Source: an uncultured Sphingopyxis sp. (GTDB lineage: Bacteria; Pseudomonadota; Alphaproteobacteria; Sphingomonadales; Sphingomonadaceae). From it: DNA of 64,000 bases. The notes below the pieces were generated by a model. The model did no database searches and was not told the DNA's origin. It saw nothing but the letters and a program-made list of their open reading frames with translations. The stretch is from contig NZ_LT598653.1 in the NCBI RefSeq assembly GCF_900078365.1, forward strand, positions 558,001 through 622,000, written 5' to 3'. Both the position numbers and the translations under genes were made by a program. This document shows, in pieces, positions 7,853 through 14,167 of this stretch; position 1 is the first letter of the stretch; the number at the start of each line of letters is the position of its first letter.

Positions 7853-8545
7853 CTATATCTCGATGGTCAGCTTGATATTGGCGGGAGCGACGCCGGCCGC
7901 CTTCGCGATCTGTTCCTTCGCACGGGCGACGAGATCGCGCAGGCTTTCGGTTTCTTCCAGCCCGAGAAGCTCGTGAATTTCGACGCCGAGCATATTTGCC
8001 AGCACTTCCACCCGGCCGGCCTTGGGCCGGGCCTTGTCGAGCTCCCACGCTGAGATCGACGGTTCGCTGACACCCAGCCGCGTGGCAAGCTGTCCCTGCG
8101 TCAGCCCTTTCGCGGTTCGCAGCCGCTGCAGGCGGGCTCCGAAACTTTCGGTCGACGATGCCGGCCGGGGTTGGGCCGCATCGGGCCCGGCTTCGACCAC
8201 CACGCTGCGGAGCTGCGCGGCGCTGAGCGTCGCGGGGGAGATCGGCATTTCGAACTGGCATCCGGCAAGGCGGCCGCTGGTCCAGATGACCTTTGCCGCC
8301 GTTTTGCCGCTGTGCGGAAGATTGACCTCGATCACCTCGCCGATTTCGAGCGGCGCGCCGCTCTCGACGAGCATCCCCGTCGCCGAGATATTATGGACCA
8401 GCGCCTCGATTTCGGCGCCGGTCGCCTTCGACCCGTGCAGCGGCAGCCGCAATTGCCGCCGCGACGCGCGCCCCTTGCCCGCCGTTCGCGGAGCATCGTT
8501 CAGATATACGGTCATTGGCATGCGCGCATCCATCGCGAGGCCCAT
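7853..8545 (-). CDS. PilZ-XRE fusion regulator (copy B)
   Basis: 230 aa and a clear paralogue of the 183-872 protein. The N-terminal PilZ domain (about 20-110) has RRQLR (RxxxR) and NISATG (N/DxSxxG), so the c-di-GMP site looks intact. The XRE helix-turn-helix (about 125-185) reads LQRLRTAKGLTQGQLATRLG then SEPSISAWELDK. A short linker with SPATLSAAQLRSVV is shared with copy A. It converges on the last subunit gene (58 bp between stops) and is divergent from the PAS-GGDEF-EAL-PilZ gene. Together the two copies bracket the pilus genes. Confidence 0.85.
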   Translation of the reverse strand: MGLAMDARMPMTVYLNDAPRTAGKGRASRRQLRLPLHGSKATGAEIEALVHNISATGMLVESGAPLEIGEVIEVNLPHSGKTAAKVIWTSGRLAGCQFEMPISPATLSAAQLRSVVVEAGPDAAQPRPASSTESFGARLQRLRTAKGLTQGQLATRLGVSEPSISAWELDKARPKAGRVEVLANMLGVEIHELLGLEETESLRDLVARAKEQIAKAAGVAPANIKLTIEI

Positions 8546-8561
8546 ATTAACATTTGGCTTC

Positions 8562-8575
8562 GTGGAAAGGTTAAT
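8562..8575 (-). promoter_or_regulatory. Candidate autoregulatory element of PilZ-XRE copy B
   Basis: GTGGAAAGGTTAAT on the plus strand, starting 17 bases before the regulator ATG (8545). It matches the element at 901-914 at 12 of 14 positions. An ATATTAAC half-site (8544-8551) is adjacent. The same 195-bp region must also hold the promoter of the divergent c-di-GMP enzyme gene. Confidence 0.4.
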
Positions 8576-8740
8576 GAGGCAGGATGAGCGAAAGTCGCGG
8601 ACGCGGCGATGCGCTGGCGCGGGGCCGGTCAGATCGCCCGGATGTTTCGCTTTGGGGCAAGACCCTCGATATTTACACTATCGCAATCTGTTGCCGCGCA
8701 TAGCGGCCGCATAGTGGGGATCAGATAAAGAGTTTTTTGG

Positions 8741-10930
8741 ATGGACGGGCCATCGCGGATCGATTCCGGGGACGGGGGACAGGAGGGTGCCGACGAGGCC
8801 CAGCGCGGCTTTTTCGGCATGCTCGGCTCGCGCATCGGCAAGCAGCGCGGCGAGGCCGCGGCGGATCTGCGCACCCATGAGGCGCTGCTGCTGCTCCGCA
8901 ATTACGAAGAAAGCGGGCAGGGCTGGTTCTGGTCGACCGATGCCAAAGGACGGCTGACCTATATCACCGATTCGGTGGCGCGGTTGATGGGACGGGCCGG
9001 CGGTGCGCTGCTGGGCGCCGCCTTCACCGACCTGTTCCTGCCCGCCGACAGCCAAGGCGAACGCCAGCGCACCTTGCCCTTTCTGTTGACCAGACAGTCG
9101 AAATTCCACGAACTGCCGCTGCGCAGCGCCTTCGAAGGCGACGATCGCTGGTGGGCGATCTCGGGCCGGCCGCAATTCGACGGTGCAGGCAAGTTCACCG
9201 GCTATCGGGGCAGCGGCACCGACATCACCGCGCAGCGCCGCTCGGCCGAGGACGCATCGCGGCTCGCACTCTATGACTCGCTGACCGGTCTCGCCAACCG
9301 CTTCAACATCTCGAAAAAGCTCGACGCGACGCTCGCGGCCTTCGCGCAGCAACAACGCTCGTGCGCGATCATGCTGCTCGACCTCGACCGGTTCAAGCAG
9401 GTCAACGACACGCTCGGCCACCCGGCGGGCGATGCGCTGCTGAAACAGGTCGCCGAACGCCTGCTCAAGATCGTCGGCGACAAGGAGATGGTGAGCCGCC
9501 TCGGCGGCGACGAATTCCAGATCATCCTTCCCGACATCGAGGATCGCGGCAAATTGGGCGAGATGGCGACCGACATCATCGCCAGCCTGTCGCAACCCTA
9601 TTCGGTCGAGGGCAGCCGCTGCATCATCGGCGCGTCGGTCGGCGTCGCGATCGCGCCCTTCGACGGGCAGGGCAGCGACGACCTCGTCCGCAACGCCGAT
9701 CTCGCGCTCTATGCGGCGAAAGGCAACGGGCGCGGCCGGTTCAGTTTTTATTCGAGCGACTTGCATCAGGCGGCCGAGGATCGGCGCATGCTCGAGGAGG
9801 ATTTGCGCGACGCGCTGGCGCGCGGCGAAATCGCGCTTTGCTATCAGCCCGTCGTCCATTCCAAATCGAACATGGTGACGGGGGTCGAGGCGCTGATCCG
9901 CTGGACCCACCGCGAGCGCGGCGTGATATCGCCCTCGGTCTTCATCCCGATCGCCGAGGAAGCCAATCTGATCTGGAAGCTGGGCGAATGGGTGCTCCGC
10001 CAGGCGTGCGCGGATGCGGCGGGCTGGCCGGGCGACATGCGTGTCGCGGTCAACGTCTCGCCGATCCAGTTCGCGAACGCCGATCTGCCCAAGGTCGTCG
10101 CGCAGGCGCTCGAGGCGTCGGGCCTCGCGCCGGGCCGGCTCGAACTGGAAATCACCGAAAGCGTGTTCCTCGGCGATACGGCCGAAACGAACCGGATGTT
10201 CAAGGCGCTGAAGGATCTGGGGGTCCGCCTCGCGCTCGACGATTTCGGCACCGGTTATTCGTCGCTCGGCTATTTGCAATCGGCACCGTTCGACAAGATC
10301 AAGATCGACCAGAGCTTCGTCCGCGATGCCACCGTGCCCGGGTCGCGCAACGGCGCGATCATCGCCGCGATCGTCGCGCTGGCCGAGGCGCTCGAAATGG
10401 AAACGACCGCCGAGGGCATCGAATCGCTCGACCAGCTCGACCTGATCCGGGGGCTCCACGTCAGCCATGTCCAGGGCTATGTCTACAGCAAGCCGGTGCC
10501 GCAGGCCGAACTGATGGAGCATGCCGAAGCGGGATCGTGGACGATCAAGCCGTCGGGGCCCGCGCGCCAGCGCAACGACCGTTTCTCGCTGTTCCGCAAG
10601 GTCGGGGCGATCCACGACAATCACCGCTACAATGTCGTCATACGCAATCTGTCGACGACCGGCGCCTTTATCGAAGGCCTTTTGGACGTGCCCGTCGGCA
10701 CGCGCTTCGTGATCGATTTCGGCGAGGGGCAGCTCGTCACCGCGACCGTCCGCCGTTCGGCGAAGCATCAGCAGGGCATCGAATTCGAACAGACGATGGT
10801 CAGCGACGGCAATGGCGGGCTCTGCACGCGCCACCGCGTTTCGCCCTATCTGATCGCGGCGGCGGCGCAGCAGACGAGCGCACTCGCGCTGCCGGCCTTC
10901 ACGACGACGGGCGACTGGAAAGCGGGCTGA
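8741..10930 (+). CDS. PAS-GGDEF-EAL-PilZ cyclic di-GMP enzyme
   Basis: 729 aa with no signal peptide. A PAS domain lies at about 50-165 (WFWSTDAKGRLTYITDS). A GGDEF domain follows with intact GGDEF at residues 255-259, but the inhibitory RxxD site five residues before it is replaced (GDKE). The EAL domain has EAL at 383-385, NVSPIQF, ELEITES, DDFGTGYSSL, DKIKIDQSF and AEGIES, so a working phosphodiesterase is expected. A C-terminal PilZ domain (about 610-705) has NLSTTG, but its arginine motif is RxxxxR-like rather than RxxxR. The protein could make or break c-di-GMP; which prevails cannot be told. It is divergent from PilZ-XRE copy B, which suggests that it supplies or removes the ligand of those regulators. 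Confidence 0.93.
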   Translation: MDGPSRIDSGDGGQEGADEAQRGFFGMLGSRIGKQRGEAAADLRTHEALLLLRNYEESGQGWFWSTDAKGRLTYITDSVARLMGRAGGALLGAAFTDLFLPADSQGERQRTLPFLLTRQSKFHELPLRSAFEGDDRWWAISGRPQFDGAGKFTGYRGSGTDITAQRRSAEDASRLALYDSLTGLANRFNISKKLDATLAAFAQQQRSCAIMLLDLDRFKQVNDTLGHPAGDALLKQVAERLLKIVGDKEMVSRLGGDEFQIILPDIEDRGKLGEMATDIIASLSQPYSVEGSRCIIGASVGVAIAPFDGQGSDDLVRNADLALYAAKGNGRGRFSFYSSDLHQAAEDRRMLEEDLRDALARGEIALCYQPVVHSKSNMVTGVEALIRWTHRERGVISPSVFIPIAEEANLIWKLGEWVLRQACADAAGWPGDMRVAVNVSPIQFANADLPKVVAQALEASGLAPGRLELEITESVFLGDTAETNRMFKALKDLGVRLALDDFGTGYSSLGYLQSAPFDKIKIDQSFVRDATVPGSRNGAIIAAIVALAEALEMETTAEGIESLDQLDLIRGLHVSHVQGYVYSKPVPQAELMEHAEAGSWTIKPSGPARQRNDRFSLFRKVGAIHDNHRYNVVIRNLSTTGAFIEGLLDVPVGTRFVIDFGEGQLVTATVRRSAKHQQGIEFEQTMVSDGNGGLCTRHRVSPYLIAAAAQQTSALALPAFTTTGDWKAG

Positions 10931-10992
10931 CGCCGGAACCCGCTGCGGCTTGCTCCGTTTTGTCTTCGAACCGCCAACGGACGGAGACGCAT

Positions 10993-11481
10993 ATGACCGA
11001 GACCAAAATCTTCGCACGGCTGAAGGCCGATCACGACCGGCACCGCGAATTGCTCGACCGCATCGACGCGACCCATGGCGACAGCGACGAGCGCCGCGCG
11101 CTGTTCGAGGCGTTCCGGGTCGAAGTGACCGCGCATGCGGCGTCGGAGGAAATGTCGCTCTATGCGACGATGCTCGCCAACCCGGACCTGCGCGACGAGG
11201 CGCAGCACAGTGTGGCCGAGCATAAGGAAATCGAGGATTTCCTCACCGAATTATACGAGATGGATTTTTCGTCGACCGGCTGGCTCACGCGCTTTCGCAC
11301 GATGAAGGACCGCTATCTCCACCATATCGACGAGGAAGAGGAGGAGATGTTCCCGGCGGCCGAAAAGGAGCTTTCGGACGCGCGCAAGAAGGAGCTGATC
11401 CGGATTTTCGAGAAGGAGAAGCCGAAGGAAAAGGCGAAGGCGGCCGAGGAAGAGCCGTCGAGTGAAGAGGCGCGGGAATAG
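10993..11481 (+). CDS. Hemerythrin-domain protein
   Basis: 162 aa. Start ATG 10993 follows CGGACGGAGACGC; the frame is open far upstream but that part is antisense-like shadow of the previous gene. The hemerythrin HHE pattern is present: KADHDRHRELL, then EVTAHAASEEMSLY, AEHKEIEDFL, and HHIDEEEEEMFP. Such four-helix proteins bind a di-iron centre and sense or store oxygen or protect iron-sulfur centres. The C-terminal 30 residues are a Lys/Glu-rich tail. It lies 62 bp after the c-di-GMP enzyme on the same strand and may be co-transcribed. Confidence 0.9.
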   Translation: MTETKIFARLKADHDRHRELLDRIDATHGDSDERRALFEAFRVEVTAHAASEEMSLYATMLANPDLRDEAQHSVAEHKEIEDFLTELYEMDFSSTGWLTRFRTMKDRYLHHIDEEEEEMFPAAEKELSDARKKELIRIFEKEKPKEKAKAAEEEPSSEEARE

Positions 11482-11490
11482 AGAGACAAG

Positions 11491-11674
11491 CCCTCCCCTT
11501 CAGGGGAGGGCGGCGAGACTTGCGAGCTTGCTCGCTAGTCGCAGCGGGTGGGGGCCATCGGCCGTGCGCTACGCCGCGAGCCCCCACCCCAACCCAGTGT
11601 CGGGTAAACCGTCCCCCGGACGGTTTAGGCCATGCCGGGGGCATGGCCGACCCGACACTCCTGAAGGGGAGGGG
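11491..11674. repeat. Nested G/C-rich palindromic repeat, copy 1
   Basis: A hairpin at 11491-11510 (CCCTCCCC arms) opens the element and its 13-base outer arm recurs inverted at 11661-11673. Inside are further palindromes: GTGTCGGG (11597-11604) with CCCGACAC (11651-11658), AAACCGTCC (11606-11614) with GGACGGTTT, and GCCATGCC with GGCATGGC. Two 18-base blocks (11546-11563 and 11578-11595) are identical to blocks in the repeat at 55971-56059, so this is one family. It may terminate the hemerythrin transcript. Confidence 0.8.
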
Positions 11675-11722
11675 CTCTCCTTCTCTCGACTTTCGGCGCC
11701 TATCCAGCCATAGGCGCGCGCC

Positions 11723-12847
11723 ATGGCCGACAGATTCGCTTTTCAGATCAGCGCGACCGACGGCGCCGCGCGCACGGGCGTGATCGCCATGCAGCGCGGC
11801 GCGATTCGCACCCCCGCCTTCATGCCCGTCGGCACCGCCGCGACGGTGAAGGCGATGCGCCCCGCCGAGGTGCGCGCCACCGGCGCCGACATCATCCTCG
11901 GCAACACCTATCACCTGATGCTGCGCCCGACTGCCGAACGCATGGCGCGGCTCGGGGGCCTCCACAAATTCATGAGCTGGGACCGGCCGATCCTGACCGA
12001 CAGCGGCGGCTATCAGGTGATGAGCCTGTCGGCGCTCACCAAGCAGAGCGAGGAGGGCGTCGCGTTCAAGAGCCATCTCGACGGCTCGCGCCACATGCTC
12101 ACCCCCGAACGCTCGATGGAGATTCAGCGTCTGCTCGGCAGCGACATCGTGATGGCGTTCGACGAATGCCCGCCCAGCGGCGTCGATGCGAAGCGCGCAG
12201 CGGCGAGCATGGAACGCTCGATGCGCTGGGCGGCGCGCAGCCGTGCGGGCTTCGACGCGGGCGGGGAGCATGCTTCGCGCTCGGCCTTGTTCGGGATCCA
12301 GCAGGGTTCGCTCGACGAAAAGCTGCGCGCGCGCTCGGCGGCGGCGCTGACCGACATCGGCTTCGACGGCTATGCGATCGGCGGGCTGGCGGTGGGCGAG
12401 GGGCAAGAGGCGATGTTCGGCGTGCTCGACTATGCGCCCGGCCAGCTTCCCGCCGACAAGCCGCGCTATCTGATGGGGGTCGGCAAGCCCGACGATCTGG
12501 TCGGGGCGGTGGCGCGCGGGGTCGACATGTTCGATTGCGTGCTGCCGACGCGCTCGGGACGCAACGGGCAGGCGTTCACCCGCGACGGCCCGATCAACAT
12601 CCGCAACGCGAAATTCGCCGAGGATCAGGCGCCGCTCGACGCCGATTGTCATTGCCCGGTCTGCACGACCTGGTCGCGTGCCTATCTGCACCACCTCGTC
12701 CGCTCGGGCGAAATGCTCGGTGCGATGCTGATGACGCAGCATAATCTGCACCATTATCAGGATCTGATGCAGGACATGCGCGACGCGATCGCCGCGGGGA
12801 CTTTCGCGGCGTTTCAGCGGGACTTCGACGCGCGCTACCGGCGCTGA
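11723..12847 (+). CDS. tgt: Queuine/preQ1 tRNA-guanine transglycosylase
   Basis: 374 aa, full length. The enzyme swaps guanine 34 of tRNAs with GUN anticodons for preQ1. Visible parts are the catalytic base region DSGGYQV with Asp93, the nucleophile Asp271 in FDCVLPTR, the GNTYHL and FGIQQGS segments, and the zinc site CHCPVC followed by a histidine further on. It acts one step before QueA, whose gene ends at 186. The start is ATG 11723. Its stop is 3 bp from the stop of the convergent nepR. Confidence 0.97.
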   Translation: MADRFAFQISATDGAARTGVIAMQRGAIRTPAFMPVGTAATVKAMRPAEVRATGADIILGNTYHLMLRPTAERMARLGGLHKFMSWDRPILTDSGGYQVMSLSALTKQSEEGVAFKSHLDGSRHMLTPERSMEIQRLLGSDIVMAFDECPPSGVDAKRAAASMERSMRWAARSRAGFDAGGEHASRSALFGIQQGSLDEKLRARSAAALTDIGFDGYAIGGLAVGEGQEAMFGVLDYAPGQLPADKPRYLMGVGKPDDLVGAVARGVDMFDCVLPTRSGRNGQAFTRDGPINIRNAKFAEDQAPLDADCHCPVCTTWSRAYLHHLVRSGEMLGAMLMTQHNLHHYQDLMQDMRDAIAAGTFAAFQRDFDARYRR

Positions 12848-12850
12848 AAA

Positions 12851-13021
12851 TCAGTCGAGCTTGCCGAGCAGATCGAGCAGGGATTGCGGAATGGCTTCGT
12901 CCACGGTCGATTCATAGGCGCGGCGCAGGGCGCCGTTGACGTCCTGCCCCTTGGTGGTAGGTTTCCTGCCCGCGTCCTTTCCGGAAGCCTCGCTGCGTGG
13001 CGAACCGGTTTTAGAAGGCAT
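12851..13021 (-). CDS. nepR: NepR anti-sigma factor
   Basis: 56 aa, short and easy to miss. After a basic, low-complexity N-terminus comes the NepR core: DVNGALRRAYESTVDEAIP, then QSLLDLLGKLD at the very end. NepR proteins hold the general stress sigma factor EcfG inactive until phosphorylated PhyR takes NepR away. The neighbouring divergent gene is phyR, the expected partner, which supports the call strongly. No ecfG gene is in the window. An EcfG-type promoter about 80 bases upstream suggests feedback. Confidence 0.88.
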   Translation of the reverse strand: MPSKTGSPRSEASGKDAGRKPTTKGQDVNGALRRAYESTVDEAIPQSLLDLLGKLD

Positions 13022-13103
13022 TATCGAAGCATCCGCTGAACATGGGGCCTTTTGCTAACCGCGCATACACCAAAGAGCAATGGCGCGTTTGTTCCTTCGC
13101 GAT

Positions 13104-13130
13104 GAAACCATTTTAGGGCTAAATCGTTCC
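13104..13130 (-). promoter_or_regulatory. Candidate EcfG-type promoter of nepR
   Basis: On the minus strand GGAAC (13130-13126) is followed after 17 bases by GTT, close to the EcfG consensus GGAAC-N16/17-CGTT. It points at nepR with about 80 bases of leader. No equally good match was seen pointing at phyR. Confidence 0.5.
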
Positions 13131-13229
13131 CAAAGGTTGAAATATATCGGATGGGGACGGGGAGGTATGGGGGCTTGTCCCTTTTCCGGACGCATCCACC
13201 CCGTTTTAGCGGCTATCAGGAGGTAGAAT

Positions 13230-14024
13230 ATGTCATTGGGTCAGTCGGTTGCGCCGCATCTTCCCTATCTGCGGCGTTATGGCCGGTCCATTTCCGGAAG
13301 CCAGCGGAACGGCGATGCGCTGGTCGCGCGGCTGCTCGAAACGCTGGTCGCCGATCCGGGCGCGATCGACACCGGCGCCGACCTGCGCATCCAGCTCTAC
13401 CGGATGGTGCATGACAATTTCGGGCTGATGGCCGAACAGGCGGCTGCGACCGAAGGCGGTGCGCTGACCGACATGGCGATCGCCGACGCGCGGCTGCGCC
13501 GCATCCCCTCGCTCGCGCGGCAGGCGCTGCTGCTCACCGCGGTCGAAGGTTTCAGCGCCGAGGATACGGGCCGGATCATCGGCCGCGATGCCGAGGCGGT
13601 GCGCTCGCTGATCGCCGACGCGACCGACGAGATCGATCGCCAGACGCGCGCGCGCATCCTGATCATCGAGGACGAACCGATCATCGCGATGGACATCGAA
13701 ATGATCGTCCGTGACCTGGGGCATGACGTCGTGGCCGTCGCGACGACGCACCGCGAGGCGGTCGACGAGGCGCAGAAGCACCAGCCCGGGCTCGTGCTCG
13801 CCGACATCCAGCTCGCCGACAACAGCTCGGGGATCGAGGCGGTGCAGGAAATCCTGGGCGGCCTCAAGGTGCCGGTCATCTTCATCACCGCCTTTCCCGA
13901 ACGGCTGCTCACCGGCGACCGGCCCGAACCCGCCTTCCTGCTCACCAAGCCGTACCAGCCCGCGACGCTGCGTGCGGCGATTTCGCAGGTGCTGTTCTTC
14001 GACGAAAGCACGATCCCGGCCTGA
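13230..14024 (+). CDS. phyR: PhyR anti-anti-sigma response regulator
   Basis: 264 aa. ATG 13230 follows an excellent AGGAGG. Residues about 1-135 resemble an ECF sigma factor (sigma-2 and sigma-4-like regions, including IPSLARQALLLTAVEGFSAEDTG) without being one. Residues about 140-260 are a receiver domain (ILIIEDEPIIAMDIEMIV, acceptor Asp192 in LADIQLAD, and the TKPYQP lysine). On phosphorylation the sigma-like domain binds NepR and frees EcfG. It is divergent from nepR across a 208-bp control region. No histidine kinase gene of the PhyK/PakF type is nearby. Confidence 0.95.
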   Translation: MSLGQSVAPHLPYLRRYGRSISGSQRNGDALVARLLETLVADPGAIDTGADLRIQLYRMVHDNFGLMAEQAAATEGGALTDMAIADARLRRIPSLARQALLLTAVEGFSAEDTGRIIGRDAEAVRSLIADATDEIDRQTRARILIIEDEPIIAMDIEMIVRDLGHDVVAVATTHREAVDEAQKHQPGLVLADIQLADNSSGIEAVQEILGGLKVPVIFITAFPERLLTGDRPEPAFLLTKPYQPATLRAAISQVLFFDESTIPA

Positions 14025-14033
14025 ATTTCCTCG

Positions 14034-14124
14034 CCTCGTCATTGCGAGGAGCCGAAGGCGACGCGGCAATCCAGAGTAGGCGTAAACCGCCCTGGATTGC
14101 TTCGCTTCGCTCGCAATGACGAGG
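14034..14124. repeat. REP-like palindromic repeat
   Basis: Outer arms CCTCGTCATTGCGAG (14034-14048) and the exact inverse at 14110-14124, with a second perfect pair inside (GCAATCCAG 14066-14074 and CTGGATTGC 14092-14100). This kind of interspersed element is common in alphaproteobacterial genomes. It lies between phyR and glnE and could fold into a long RNA stem. Confidence 0.75.
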
Positions 14125-14167
14125 CGGGGGTTGCGAGCCGACGGCTAGCGGGCGATAGCGACAGTCG

